A stretch of 64,000 bases of DNA from Neorhizobium tomejilense (lineage in GTDB: Bacteria; Pseudomonadota; Alphaproteobacteria; Rhizobiales; Rhizobiaceae): assembly GCA_002968845.1 (NCBI GenBank), contig PVBG01000002.1, positions 186,001-250,000 of the forward strand, in the 5' to 3' direction. The notes beneath the pieces are model-generated. The model was not told where the DNA came from and did no database searches. It saw nothing but the letters and a program-made list of their open reading frames with translations. This document shows positions 17,974 to 27,359 of this stretch, piece by piece (the stretch's first letter is position 1; each line of letters opens with the position of its first letter). The translations under genes and the position numbers were made by a program.

Positions 17974-19581
17974 TCACATCCGGAACACGCCGAAGCGTGT
18001 ATCCTCGATCGGAGCATTGAGGGCGGCGGAGAGGCTCAGGCCCAGGATCTGACGGGTCTTAGCCGGGTGGATGATGCCGTCGTCCCAGAGGCGGGCGGAG
18101 GCATAAAGCGGATGGCTCTGCTCCTCGAACTGGTCGAGCACCGGCTGTTTGAAGGCCGCTTCCTCGTCCGCGCCCCATGTCTTGCCGCCGCGTTCGATCG
18201 CCTCGCGCCGGACGGTCGCCAGCACGCCGGCCGCCTGCGGGCCACCCATCACCGAAATCCGGCTGTTCGGCCAGGTCCAGAGGAAACGCGGCGAGTAGGC
18301 TCGGCCGGCCATGCCGTAATTGCCGGCGCCGAAGGAACCGCCAAGCAGGATCGTGATCTTGGGCACGGACGTGGTCGCAACCGCCGTCACCAGCTTGGCG
18401 CCGTGCTTGGCGATGCCCTCCGCCTCGTATCTGCGGCCGACCATGAAGCCGGTGATGTTCTGCAGGAAGACCAGCGGGATTTTTCGCTGCGAGCAGAGCT
18501 CGATGAAATGCGCGCCCTTCTGGGCGCTTTCGGAAAACAGCACGCCATTGTTGGCGATGACGCCGACAGGCATGCCGAAGACATGCGCGAAGCCGCAGAC
18601 CAGCGTCATGCCGAAACGCGCCTTGAACTCGTCGAACCGCGAGCCGTCGACCACGCGGGCGATGACTTCACGGATGTCGTAGGGCGTGCTGAGGGAGGAC
18701 GGGACGATCGAGGCGATCTCTTCGGGATCGTAGAGCGGTTCCTCGGACGTTGCCAGCGCGACAGTGTCGGGCTTGCGGGTGTTGAGGCCGGCGACGGCGC
18801 GGCGGACCAGTGCCAGGGCGTGGGCGTCGTCACGGGCGAGATGATCGGCGACGCCGGACAGCCTTGTGTGGACATCGCCGCCGCCGAGATCCTCGGCCGA
18901 GACTTCCTCGCCCGTAGCAGCCTTTACCAGCGGCGGGCCGGCGAGGAAGATCGTGCCCTGGTCCTTGACGATGATCGCCTCGTCGGACATGGCCGGCACA
19001 TAGGCACCGCCGGCGGTACAGGAACCCATGACGGCGGCGATCTGGGCGATGCCCTTCGCCGACATGCGGGCTTGATTAAAGAAGATGCGGCCGAAGTGAT
19101 CGCGGTCGGGAAACACCTCGTCCTGGTTCGGCAGGTTGGCGCCGCCGGAATCGACCAGATAGACGCAAGGGAGACGGTTCTCCTCGGCGATCTCCTGGGC
19201 TCGCAGGTGTTTCTTGACGGTCATCGGGTAGTAGGTGCCGCCCTTCACGGTGGCGTCGTTGGCGACGATCATCACCTCGCGGCCCTCGACCCGGCCGATG
19301 CCGGTGACGATGCCGGCCGACGGGCTCGCCCCGCCGTAAAGCCCATGCGCGGCGGTGGCTCCGATTTCGAGAAAGGGCGAGCCGTGATCCAGCAGACGCG
19401 CAATGCGTTCGCGGGGAAGCAGTTTACCGCGCTTCACATGCCGCGCCCGCGCTTCCTCGCCACCGCCGGCTTGGGCGAGCGCTACCGCCGCCTCGACCTC
19501 GGCAAGCTTTGCCTGCATCGCGGCGCGGTTCGCTTCGGCGGCTTCGCTCCTCAGGTTGACCGCAGACCGGATGACAGCCAT
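17974..19581 (-). CDS. mccB: Methylcrotonoyl-CoA carboxylase, carboxyltransferase subunit
   Basis: This 535-residue carboxyltransferase of the crotonase superfamily carries [46 protein letters not shown] and [48 protein letters not shown], all typical of MCC beta subunits. The ATG at 19581 shares one base with the ivd stop (TGATG); a longer frame reads into ivd antisense context and is rejected. It lies 10 bp upstream of mccA, so the subunits are made together. Confidence 0.93.
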   Translation of the reverse strand: MAVIRSAVNLRSEAAEANRAAMQAKLAEVEAAVALAQAGGGEEARARHVKRGKLLPRERIARLLDHGSPFLEIGATAAHGLYGGASPSAGIVTGIGRVEGREVMIVANDATVKGGTYYPMTVKKHLRAQEIAEENRLPCVYLVDSGGANLPNQDEVFPDRDHFGRIFFNQARMSAKGIAQIAAVMGSCTAGGAYVPAMSDEAIIVKDQGTIFLAGPPLVKAATGEEVSAEDLGGGDVHTRLSGVADHLARDDAHALALVRRAVAGLNTRKPDTVALATSEEPLYDPEEIASIVPSSLSTPYDIREVIARVVDGSRFDEFKARFGMTLVCGFAHVFGMPVGVIANNGVLFSESAQKGAHFIELCSQRKIPLVFLQNITGFMVGRRYEAEGIAKHGAKLVTAVATTSVPKITILLGGSFGAGNYGMAGRAYSPRFLWTWPNSRISVMGGPQAAGVLATVRREAIERGGKTWGADEEAAFKQPVLDQFEEQSHPLYASARLWDDGIIHPAKTRQILGLSLSAALNAPIEDTRFGVFRM

Positions 19582-20744
19582 CAGGCGGTTTCCTTGAAGA
19601 GTTCGCGGCCGATCAGCATACGGCGGATTTCGGACGTGCCGGCGCCGATCTCCATCAGCTTGGCGTCGCGCAGCAGCCGGCCGGTCGGATTGTCGTTGAT
19701 ATAGCCGTTGCCGCCAAGGATCTGGATCGCCTGCAGTGCCTGCTGGGTCGCCTGTTCGGAGGCATAGAGGCAGCAGGCGGCGGCATCCTGGCGTGTCACG
19801 GCGCCGCGATCGCAGGCAGCGGCGACGGCATAGACATAGGCACGGGCGGAATTCATCGCCGTGTACATGTCGGCGACCTTGGCCTGGATCAACTGGAACT
19901 CGCCGATCGGCTGGCCGAACTGCTTTCGCTCGTGGACATAGGGCATCACCACATCGAGGCAGGCATGCATGATACCGATGCCGATGGCCGAAAGAACAAC
20001 GCGCTCGTAATCGAGCCCCGACATCAGCACGCGCACGCCGCCACCCTCGGTGCCCATGACGTTCTCGGCCGGCACCTCGCAATCCTCGAACACCAGTTCG
20101 CAGGTGTTGGAGCCGCGCATGCCGAGCTTGTCAAGCTTCTGCGCGGTCGTGAACCCTTTGAAACCCTTTTCGACGAGGAAGGCGGTGATGCCTTTGGAGG
20201 CGGCGGTCGGATCGGTCTTGGCGTAGACCACCAGCACATCGGCATCGGGGCCGTTGGTGATCCACATCTTGGTTCCGTTCAAGACATAGCGATCGCCGTG
20301 CTTTTCGGCGCGGAGCTTCATCGAGACGACGTCGGAACCGGCGCCGGGCTCCGACATGGCGAGCGCGCCGACATGCTCTCCCGAGCAGAGTTTCGGCAGG
20401 TAACGCGCCTTCTGATCGGCATTGCCGTTGCGGTTGATCTGGTTGACGCAGAGGTTGGAATGGGCGCCGTAGCTGAGGGACGTGGAGGCCGAGGCACGAG
20501 CCAGTTCCTCGACGGCGACCACATGAGCGAGATAACCAAGGCCCGTGCCGCCGAAATCCGGATCGGCGGTGATGCCGAGCAGGCCGAGCGCGCCGAGTTC
20601 AGGCCAGAGATCTCGGGCAAATTCGTTGCTGCGGTCGATTTCGTCGGCGCGAGGCTTGAGTTTTTCCTGCGCGAAACGGTGGACCGTTTCACGAACAGCG
20701 TCGACCTCCTCGCCGAGCGCAAAATTCATGCTTGCGTGGAACAC
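19581..20744 (-). CDS. ivd: Isovaleryl-CoA dehydrogenase
   Basis: This 387-residue acyl-CoA dehydrogenase has the signatures [21 protein letters not shown] and, near the C-terminus, [48 protein letters not shown]. The glutamate in [11 protein letters not shown] lies where the catalytic base of isovaleryl-CoA dehydrogenases is found, rather than in the C-terminal position used by short-chain enzymes. It is the first gene of the operon ivd-mccB-mccA-mvaB-liuC and passes electrons to ETF. No regulator gene is adjacent. Confidence 0.95.
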   Translation of the reverse strand: MFHASMNFALGEEVDAVRETVHRFAQEKLKPRADEIDRSNEFARDLWPELGALGLLGITADPDFGGTGLGYLAHVVAVEELARASASTSLSYGAHSNLCVNQINRNGNADQKARYLPKLCSGEHVGALAMSEPGAGSDVVSMKLRAEKHGDRYVLNGTKMWITNGPDADVLVVYAKTDPTAASKGITAFLVEKGFKGFTTAQKLDKLGMRGSNTCELVFEDCEVPAENVMGTEGGGVRVLMSGLDYERVVLSAIGIGIMHACLDVVMPYVHERKQFGQPIGEFQLIQAKVADMYTAMNSARAYVYAVAAACDRGAVTRQDAAACCLYASEQATQQALQAIQILGGNGYINDNPTGRLLRDAKLMEIGAGTSEIRRMLIGRELFKETA

Positions 20745-20886
20745 CCTGCATCCTCCCGGTGTACCAAGTTCAGTATGTCAGAAAGTAGTGGGGCAGCGGC
20801 GGCAGGTCGTCAATGGGCCAAGAGAGCCGATGCCCGACATCGCAAGATACGGTCTTCCGCTGTGCCGCCTTTGAACAAAGATTGCC

Positions 20887-21249
20887 TTATTCGGGAAGAT
20901 GGTGCGGATGGAGACCGGGGACCCATTGGGTGTTGGGCATGCGCGTGCCGGTATAGGTTACGCCGCTCGGCGTCTTGCAGCGATAGATCCGGGTCGGCAT
21001 CACGTCGCCATAAAGAATGTCGAAACCGCCACGGCTGCGATAGACGTTCTCGATATCGCTGGTGCATTCATAGGTCTGTTTCTTCGCGTGTTCCTCCTCC
21101 GGCACGACGCCGGGCAGGTTACGAAAGTAGGTCTGCACATCCTTCGGGAAGGCCCGGGGCTCGGCCGCGAATACCTCAGCCGGAACCACCGCGGCGACAA
21201 GCAGCGCCACGAGCATCACGACCGGCAGTATCCATGCACCTTTGAGCAT
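20887..21249 (-). CDS. Small exported protein, unknown function
   Basis: This 120-residue protein starts with a signal peptide (MLKGAWILPVVMLVALLVAAVVPAEVFAA). The ATG at 21249 is preferred because GAGGAG lies 7 bp before it. The mature part has two cysteines (YECTSD and YRCKTPSG) and the phrase RIYRCKTPSGVTYTGTRMPNTQWVPG, which looks like a small folded periplasmic domain. I do not recognise a family. It is downstream of the NlpC/P60 gene on the same strand, about 90 bp away. Confidence 0.65.
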   Translation of the reverse strand: MLKGAWILPVVMLVALLVAAVVPAEVFAAEPRAFPKDVQTYFRNLPGVVPEEEHAKKQTYECTSDIENVYRSRGGFDILYGDVMPTRIYRCKTPSGVTYTGTRMPNTQWVPGLHPHHLPE

Positions 21250-21341
21250 CAATCGACTCCTCATCCACGTAAACGGCGGATGATTCACAGATATGGACGG
21301 CAGGAGGTCCAATCCATGGGCCGGGGACCACGTTTGCGTGA

Positions 21342-22202
21342 TCATCGGCGGTTATCCAGGCGGCGATAGCCGCTGGGCTGCTGGTAAAGCCAGCCGATCC
21401 GCTGAACGGCCGCCTCGAATTTCTCGCGGGCGACGCTCATCGTGTGGCCGTTGGCGTGGAGAAGCGTCTCGGCATTCTCCATGATGCCGACATGACCCTT
21501 CCATAAAACGAGGTCGCCGCGGCGAAGTTCCCCTTGACCGATCTCTTTGCCGATCGAGGCCTGCATATCGGAGTCGCGCGGGGCAAATTGGCCGGTCATC
21601 ATCAGGGCAAGCTGCACGAGCGACGAGCAATCAAGACCGAAACCGGAACGGCCACCCCAGAGATAGGGCGTCTCGATGAATTTTTCGGCGACGGCGACGT
21701 AATCGTCACCCAAGGTCTCGGCGATGGGGAGGCAATGGCGGGCGATCACCGCCTCGCCGCTCGCCAAGACGAAATAACGCGTGCCGCGGGTTTCCGCCTC
21801 GCCGACGACGGTGACGCGGCTGCCCATGGACAGGGCGCCAACCGGCGGCTTGCGGAGCTCCGGTTCCGGATACAGGAAGGTACGCGGCACGGCGATGCGG
21901 TGGGTGGGTTCTTCCAGGCTTCCGAGCATCGCCTCCGGCAGGTAGCCGACATAGCCGTCCTGATCGGCCTGCACCCAGGCGAAACCATCGGCACGGTCGA
22001 AGACGCGGACGGTTTCGCCCCACAAAAGTTCGGTATCGATGCCTCGGGCAAGGTCCGGTGCCGGGCGAAGCTGGGCCACCGGCACGGCGATGCGGGCCGG
22101 TTCGCCGCGGACGAACTGGCCTGCTTCGACGCTGCCCTTCAGCGTCTCGTCTGCGAGGTCGGGCCGGAAAGCATGCAGGCGTCTGTCGAGCAGCTTGGTC
22201 AT
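21342..22202 (-). CDS. NlpC/P60 family peptidoglycan hydrolase with SH3 domains
   Basis: This 286-residue protein has two SH3-like regions (about residues 35-95 and 103-160) followed by an NlpC/P60 domain (about 165-275). The catalytic cysteine is C192 in FGLDCSSLVQ and the histidine is H237 in WKGHVGIM, with HANGHT supplying the third polar residue. TPYLWGGRSG is the typical strand before the cysteine. Such enzymes cut D-Glu-diaminopimelate bonds in cell-wall peptides. There is no obvious signal peptide, which fits cytoplasmic recycling of muropeptides. The neighbouring leucyl aminopeptidase supports a peptide-processing unit. Confidence 0.9.
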   Translation of the reverse strand: MTKLLDRRLHAFRPDLADETLKGSVEAGQFVRGEPARIAVPVAQLRPAPDLARGIDTELLWGETVRVFDRADGFAWVQADQDGYVGYLPEAMLGSLEEPTHRIAVPRTFLYPEPELRKPPVGALSMGSRVTVVGEAETRGTRYFVLASGEAVIARHCLPIAETLGDDYVAVAEKFIETPYLWGGRSGFGLDCSSLVQLALMMTGQFAPRDSDMQASIGKEIGQGELRRGDLVLWKGHVGIMENAETLLHANGHTMSVAREKFEAAVQRIGWLYQQPSGYRRLDNRR

Positions 22203-22238
22203 CTCAAAATTCCCTTCGGGCGCTTCGCGGCAAACCCG

Positions 22239-22580
22239 TCACTGGCGGCCTTCCCGGATGATCAGGTCGCCCAGCTTTTCCAGATAGAGCGCACCCGCCA
22301 CTGTGCGCTTGATCACCACGTTGCGGCGGTCCCGCTCGTCGCGCTGGCGGTCCACCAGGCCCATCTCGCCCATCGTGTCGAGCGCGCGGGTGATGACCGG
22401 CTTGGTGACGCCGAGCGTCGCCGCCAGCCCGCGCACCGTGTGCGGCGGCGGCATGAGGTAAATATGCAGCAGAATGGACATCTGGCGCAATGTCAGATCG
22501 CGGCCGTCGTGGCGCACCTGCTCCAGCGATACCCGGTGCCAGAGGCCCAGCGCTTCCGTGGCGGTCAGTTCAACCGGCAT
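22239..22580 (-). CDS. MarR-like winged-helix regulator
   Basis: This 113-residue protein is a compact winged-helix: LTLRQMSILLHIYLMPPPHTVRGLAATLGVTKPVITRALDTMGEMGLVDRQRDERDRRNVVIKRTVAGALYLEKLG. The ATG at 22580 has GAGG 5 bp upstream; two GTG codons just before it are less likely starts. It lies between the M17 aminopeptidase and the NlpC/P60 gene on the same strand and probably belongs to that operon. The lack of long flanking helices makes it a short member of the MarR group. Confidence 0.85.
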   Translation of the reverse strand: MPVELTATEALGLWHRVSLEQVRHDGRDLTLRQMSILLHIYLMPPPHTVRGLAATLGVTKPVITRALDTMGEMGLVDRQRDERDRRNVVIKRTVAGALYLEKLGDLIIREGRQ

Positions 22581-22666
22581 CACCACCTCGGTTCAAAAAT
22601 CCGGCCTCGCTTCACAATACGACGGATTTTAGGCCCAAGTTCTTACCGGTTTGTTTCGGAGCCGGT

Positions 22667-24061
22667 TTATTTCGCTGCCATGTCGCGGATCGTGCGGTAG
22701 AGCGCGCGGATCGCAAACGCCTCGCCGCCGATCGGCGCCTGCGGCTTTTCGGCCGCCATCCAGCCGTAGATGTCGAAATGCACCCAGCTCCTGGTGGCGG
22801 TGACGAACCGCTTGAGGAAAAGTGCCGCGGTGATCGCGCCAGCCATGCCGCCCGAGGGCGAATTGGTGATATCGGCGGCGCGGGAGCGGATATCCTTGTC
22901 ATAGCCCATCCAGAGCGGCAGGCGCCACATCGGATCGGCTTCGGTGCGTCCCGCGTCCATCAGCTTGCCGGCAAGCGCTTCGTCATCGGTGAAATAGGGC
23001 GCAAGCTCGGTGCCCAGCGCGACGCGGGCGGCCCCGGTCAGCGTCGACATGTCGACCATCAGGTCCGGCGGGTTTTCGTCCGCATAGGCAAGCGCGTCGG
23101 CAAGGACCAGCCGGCCTTCCGCATCGGTATTGTCGATCTGCACGGTGATGCCCTTGCGGCTCCTGTAGATATCGCCGGGGCGGAAGGCATTGCCGGAAAT
23201 GGAGTTTTCGACCGCCGGCACCAGAACCTGGAGGTCGACGTTAAGGCCGGCATCCATGATCATCAGGGCAAGTCCCATGACGTTCGCGGCACCGCCCATG
23301 TCCTTCTTCATCAGCGCCATGTTAGCGGCGCCCTTGATGTCGAGGCCGCCGGTATCGAAGCAGACGCCCTTGCCGACAAGGGTGACGCGCGGATGACCCT
23401 TCTCTCCCCAGCGCATTTCGAGCAGGCGCGGAGGCGAGACGCTGGCGCGGCCGACCGTGTGGACGAGCGGGAAATTCCGGGCGAGCAGGTCCTCACCGAC
23501 AATGGAGGTGACGGTTGCGCCGTAATGTTCGCCAAGCGCCCGGAAGGCAGCTTCCAGCTCGATCGGCCCCATCTCGTTGGTCGGAATATTGATGAGGTCA
23601 CGGGCCAGGAAAACGCCGGCGAGCTGGCGCTCGACATCGGCGGCATCGGCCGTGGCCGGGATCGCAAGCCGCACGTCCTTCGGCTTGTCGGACCTGTAGC
23701 GGCTAAAGCCGTAGGTGCCGAGGCCATAACCGAGAGCAAGATGTGCATCGCCAAGCGTCGAGGTCTCGACATGCCAGTCACCCGCCGGCAAGAGCTTCGA
23801 GAGTTTTCCGGTAATGAACGGCGCCTCGGCGGGATCGCTGCCAAGGCCGAACAGGGCGCTACCCACCTCACCGCCGGCCGTTGGCAACAGAAGCACTGCG
23901 CCTGCTTCCGCCTTGAAACCCGCCGCCTTCGCCCAGGCGAGTGCCGCCGCATCGAGCTTCCCAGCCTCCAGGTCAGAGGGGGTCACGGCGTGGATTGGCC
24001 TGGTCGCCGCCCCTTTCGCGCTGAAGGGAGAGGGGCGTTCGATATACTGATAAGGAGTCAT
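22667..24061 (-). CDS. M17 leucyl aminopeptidase family protein
   Basis: This 464-residue metallopeptidase has the M17 active-site signature NTDAEGRL at about residue 310, preceded by the metal-ligand segment TLVGKGVCFDTGGLDIKGAANMALMKKDMGGAANVMG. LMVDMSTLTGAARVALG is also typical. The N-terminal domain is divergent from PepA, as in the alphaproteobacterial subgroup. It would release N-terminal residues from peptides in the cytoplasm. The gene heads the minus-strand group with the MarR-like regulator and the NlpC/P60 hydrolase. Confidence 0.92.
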   Translation of the reverse strand: MTPYQYIERPSPFSAKGAATRPIHAVTPSDLEAGKLDAAALAWAKAAGFKAEAGAVLLLPTAGGEVGSALFGLGSDPAEAPFITGKLSKLLPAGDWHVETSTLGDAHLALGYGLGTYGFSRYRSDKPKDVRLAIPATADAADVERQLAGVFLARDLINIPTNEMGPIELEAAFRALGEHYGATVTSIVGEDLLARNFPLVHTVGRASVSPPRLLEMRWGEKGHPRVTLVGKGVCFDTGGLDIKGAANMALMKKDMGGAANVMGLALMIMDAGLNVDLQVLVPAVENSISGNAFRPGDIYRSRKGITVQIDNTDAEGRLVLADALAYADENPPDLMVDMSTLTGAARVALGTELAPYFTDDEALAGKLMDAGRTEADPMWRLPLWMGYDKDIRSRAADITNSPSGGMAGAITAALFLKRFVTATRSWVHFDIYGWMAAEKPQAPIGGEAFAIRALYRTIRDMAAK

Positions 24062-24200
24062 GGGGAGCCTTCGGAAGCTGCTGGAATCGCTCGTCTTAAC
24101 GATCTGTTAGGGTTAACAGTTTATTGCTGGAGTGGAAATGCGCTATATGCCCGCTCCCTATTCGGAAGACGTGGCACCGGACCGAACGAGACCGCACCCC

Positions 24201-25034
24201 ATGACCGCTTCCGCAGCCGTGACGCTTCGCAAGACCCGCCTCGCCCAGACTGCCGCCCTCGCTATTCTCGCCGTTCTCTCTGTCACCGGCTGCGCGACGA
24301 AGCGGGATGTAGAAACGACGAGCTCGATCCCGAGGGCCTCGGCCGCCTCCATGGACGGCATGAACGCGAACGATCTTGCCAGCACCGAGAAGTCTGTCGG
24401 TGCGAGCTATGCCCGCGATCCCAAGAACAAGCAGATCGGGCTGCAATACGCGACAGTGCTCGGAATGACCGGCAAGAATGCGCAGGCGCTTGCCGTGATG
24501 CAGCAGGTGGCTATCGCCCACCCGGCCGATCGGGACGTGCTGGCGGCCTATGGCAAGGCGCAGGCCGGTGCCGGCCAGCTCGAACAGGCGCTCGCAACCA
24601 TCAATCGCGCCCAGACCCCCGATCATCCGGACTGGCGGCTCTATTCGGCCGAAGGCGCCGTGCTCGACCAGCTCGGTCGCTCGGCGGAGGCCCGCCAGAA
24701 ATACCGCATGGCGCTCGAGACCCAGCCGAACGAGCCGAGCGTGATGTCCAATCTGGGAATGTCCTACGTGCTTTCCGGCGACCTGAAGACAGCGGAAACC
24801 TACATGCGCAATGCCGCCGGCCAGCCCGCCGCCGACAGCCGCGTCCGCCAGAACCTGGCGCTGGTGGTCGGCCTGCAGGGCCGTTTCGCGGAAGCCGAAC
24901 AGATCGCCCGCCGGGAACTCTCGCAGCAGCAGGCGGACGCCAACGTCACCTATCTGCGTTCGATGTTATCCCAGCAGAATGCCTGGGCAAAGCTCGCCGA
25001 CAAGGACGGCAAGAGCAAGCCCAAGACGAATTGA
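24201..25034 (+). CDS. tadD: TadD-like TPR lipoprotein
   Basis: This 277-residue protein has a lipoprotein signal (LAILAVLSVTGC) followed by several tetratricopeptide repeats (about residues 60-230; for example AQALAVMQQVAIAHPADRDVLAAYGKAQAGAGQLEQALATINRA). TadD is an outer-membrane pilotin-like lipoprotein of Flp pilus systems. The start at 24201 gives a normal lipoprotein signal. An ATG at 24138 has a better ribosome-binding site (GGAG) and would add 21 residues, so the start is uncertain. It converges on the tadC end of the pilus operon. Confidence 0.8.
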   Translation: MTASAAVTLRKTRLAQTAALAILAVLSVTGCATKRDVETTSSIPRASAASMDGMNANDLASTEKSVGASYARDPKNKQIGLQYATVLGMTGKNAQALAVMQQVAIAHPADRDVLAAYGKAQAGAGQLEQALATINRAQTPDHPDWRLYSAEGAVLDQLGRSAEARQKYRMALETQPNEPSVMSNLGMSYVLSGDLKTAETYMRNAAGQPAADSRVRQNLALVVGLQGRFAEAEQIARRELSQQQADANVTYLRSMLSQQNAWAKLADKDGKSKPKTN

Positions 25035-25057
25035 CCGGGCTACCGTCATCCCAACAA

Positions 25058-25083
25058 AAAACCGGCCTTGCGCCGGTTTTCCT
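25058..25083 (+). terminator. Terminator of tadD
   Basis: AAAACCGGC (25058-25066) pairs with GCCGGTTTT (25072-25080) around a 5-nt loop, flanked by A-rich and T-rich runs. It is a strong intrinsic terminator 24 bp after the stop codon and can work on both strands. Confidence 0.85.
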
Positions 25084-25114
25084 GTTTTCGGGATGGCCCT
25101 CCATCGGTACGCCT

Positions 25115-25186
25115 TCAGATGAGGCGCGAAATCACCGTGATGATTCCGCCGATCAGGACGAGGTTCACGCAAAGTCTTGCCAGCAT
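25115..25186 (-). CDS. 23-residue single-span membrane protein candidate
   Basis: The frame ATG (25186) to TGA (25115) has an ideal ribosome-binding site, GGAGGA, 6 bp upstream. It encodes 23 residues: an N-terminal MLARLCVN, a hydrophobic core LVLIGGIITVI and a terminal SRLI, that is, one short membrane span with basic residues at both ends. It lies between the tadD terminator and the tadC stop, on the tadC strand about 160 bp downstream of tadC. Expression is not proven. The ribosome-binding site and amphipathic design are the evidence. Confidence 0.5.
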   Translation of the reverse strand: MLARLCVNLVLIGGIITVISRLI

Positions 25187-25345
25187 CGGGTATCCTCCAA
25201 AATCACGTGAGCGCTCCGATCCGCGTTCGTAAACGGACGGAACTTTCGCTCGATGAGGGGATATTGATCTATCGCCGCTGAATGCGGTCTGAAGCTGGAA
25301 TTCAGGTGCCGTTCACCGTCGCCTCGGCGCTTGCTGCCGACGTCA

Positions 25346-26320
25346 TCAAAACTTGTCGGCGACCTGGATGCCGGCGGGGCCGAGGATGACGGCGATCAGC
25401 ACCGGCAGAAAGAACAGGATCATCGGCACGGTCAGCTTCGGCGGCAGGGCGGCGGCCTTCTTTTCCGCCTCGTTCATCCGCTCGTCGCGGCCTTCCTGGG
25501 CAAGCACACGCAGCGCCGAGGCAATCGGCGTACCGTAGCGTTCCGCCTGGATCAGCGCCTGTGTAACCGCCTTGACGATATCGAGCTGGGTGCGGATGCC
25601 GAGATTTTCGAGCGCGGTGCGGCGGTCCTGCAGGAAGGAGAGCTCGGCCGTCGTCAGCACCATTTCCTCGGCCAGAGGCGGCGACGCCTGCGCCATCTCC
25701 TCGGCCACGCGGCGCATCGCCGCCTCCATGGAAATCCCCGATTCGACGCAGATCAGCATCAGGTCGAGCGCATCGGGCCAGGCCCGCTTGATGGAAAGCT
25801 GGCGTTTCTTCACCCGGTTGGAAATGTAGATGTTCGGTGCATAAAAACCGATATAGGCGACGACGATCGCCGCCAGCATCCGGATCGGGAACGGCCGGGT
25901 GGCGAGGTTGCCGAGCACGAAAATCCAGACAATGGCGCCTGCGAGGAAAACGAAGGGCAGCAGGAAACGGGCCAGCAGGAACATGTTGAGGGCGTTCTGC
26001 GACCTCAGGCCGGCGGCACGAAGCCTGTTGACGGTGTTGTCGTCCACCAGCGCCTTGCGCAGGTTAAAGCGCTCGACGATCTGCCGGACCGACTGATTGT
26101 TCTGTGCGCGCAGCGACGTCTTCGACTGTTCGGAATTCATGCGGGCGCGTTCGCGGGCGCGGATCTGTTCGCGCTCGGTGGAGACAGCCTTCATGCGCTT
26201 GTCGAGGTCTCCTTTTTCGAGGAACGGGCTCGCCAGCGTGTAGAGGGTCGCGAAAACCGCCACGGCCACCAGGATGGCGAGCAGTGTGGTCGGGTCGGTG
26301 AGCGTCGTTGCCAGTCCCAT
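25346..26320 (-). CDS. tadC: Tad pilus inner-membrane platform protein TadC
   Basis: This 324-residue T2SS-F domain protein has an N-terminal membrane span (residues 12-32), a central pair of spans (about 110-150), the cytoplasmic F domain (about 175-290: AWPDALDLMLICVESGISMEAAMRRVAEEM, then AERYGTPIASALRVLAQEGRDERMNEAEKKAAALPPKLTVPMILFFLPVLI) and a final span. It pairs with TadB to form the platform that couples CpaF ATP hydrolysis to pilin insertion. Equivalent to CtpI of Agrobacterium. It is the last large gene of the minus-strand operon, 12 bp after tadB. Confidence 0.93.
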   Translation of the reverse strand: MGLATTLTDPTTLLAILVAVAVFATLYTLASPFLEKGDLDKRMKAVSTEREQIRARERARMNSEQSKTSLRAQNNQSVRQIVERFNLRKALVDDNTVNRLRAAGLRSQNALNMFLLARFLLPFVFLAGAIVWIFVLGNLATRPFPIRMLAAIVVAYIGFYAPNIYISNRVKKRQLSIKRAWPDALDLMLICVESGISMEAAMRRVAEEMAQASPPLAEEMVLTTAELSFLQDRRTALENLGIRTQLDIVKAVTQALIQAERYGTPIASALRVLAQEGRDERMNEAEKKAAALPPKLTVPMILFFLPVLIAVILGPAGIQVADKF

Positions 26321-26332
26321 CGCTCAATCCCC

Positions 26333-27346
26333 TCAGATGTCGAAGTTGATCATGTTGCGCATGACGAAAATGCCGATCGACATCCAGACGCCGGAAAACA
26401 AAAGGATCAGGTGCCCGCGCGGATCGGTGAAGATGATCGATATGTACTGAGGCGAGGTGAGATAGACGAGCAGCGAGACGATGAAGGGCAAAGCGCCGAT
26501 GATCACCGCCGAAGCCTTGGCTTCCATCGACAACGCCTGCACCTTGGCCTTCATCTTCCTGCGCTCGCGCAGCACCTTGGAAAGATTGCCTATCGCTTCG
26601 GAAAGATTGCCGCCGGCCTGGCCCTGGATGGTGATGACGATCGCGAAGAAATTCACTTCCGGCAGCGGCATGGTCATCATCATGCGCGTGCAGGCTTCCG
26701 GAATGCTCAAGCCCACTTGCTGGGATTCGATCACACGGCGGAATTCCGTCTTCACCGGTTCCTGGCCGTCGGAAGCGATCAGCCGCATTGAATCGTTGAG
26801 CGGCAGGCCGGATTTGATCGATCGCACCATGACGTCGAGCGCATTCGGAAATTCATCGAGAAACTTCTTCTGGCGACGCTTGACCAGGAAACCGATGATC
26901 CAGCGCGGCAGCCCGACCGAACTGACGAAGGCGGCACCGACGGCGCCGAGCAGCGGCAGGCCGGCGATCAGGGCCACGAGGAAAACGAAGACGCCGAAAA
27001 GAACGCTGAACATATAGAAGCGGCCCATCGTCAGGGACAGGCCGGTCTGGGGCAGCTTGGCCTTCAAGCTGCCGTCGGCCATCTTCTTGTTCTTCTCTTC
27101 CTGCTTCTTCTCCAGGTCCTTGATCGAATCCTGCATGGACTTGCGGCGCTTGGAAAGCTCCTGCACGCGGTCGCGCGCGGCCTTGACCTTGTTGAGATCG
27201 GTTTCCGCCGATTTCACCCGGTTGAGTCGGCTGTCGGCCTTCTTTTCCACTTCCATGCGAGAGAACAACAGCGCGTAACAGACCGCCGCCGCGGCGACAG
27301 CCACGAGGGCGATGATCGCCACGACATTGATATCCAGCCCGAACAT
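26333..27346 (-). CDS. tadB: Tad pilus inner-membrane platform protein TadB
   Basis: This 337-residue protein has an N-terminal span (residues 8-26), a charged coiled segment (about 30-90, MEVEKKADSRLNRVKSAETDLNKVKAARDRVQELSKRR and a lysine-rich KKQEEKNKK), two central spans, and the F domain with LDVMVRSIKSGLPLNDSMRLIASDGQEPVKTEF. The start at 27346 follows AGGAG and places MFGLDIN before the first span; the longer frame overlaps cpaF. It acts with TadC. Equivalent to CtpH. Confidence 0.93.
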   Translation of the reverse strand: MFGLDINVVAIIALVAVAAAAVCYALLFSRMEVEKKADSRLNRVKSAETDLNKVKAARDRVQELSKRRKSMQDSIKDLEKKQEEKNKKMADGSLKAKLPQTGLSLTMGRFYMFSVLFGVFVFLVALIAGLPLLGAVGAAFVSSVGLPRWIIGFLVKRRQKKFLDEFPNALDVMVRSIKSGLPLNDSMRLIASDGQEPVKTEFRRVIESQQVGLSIPEACTRMMMTMPLPEVNFFAIVITIQGQAGGNLSEAIGNLSKVLRERRKMKAKVQALSMEAKASAVIIGALPFIVSLLVYLTSPQYISIIFTDPRGHLILLFSGVWMSIGIFVMRNMINFDI

Positions 27347-27359
27347 GGAACCCCGCTCC

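Noticed and set aside
19582..20082. Upstream extension of the mccB frame
   Set aside because: It lies within ivd in another frame and is Arg-rich; the true start at 19581 overlaps the ivd stop.
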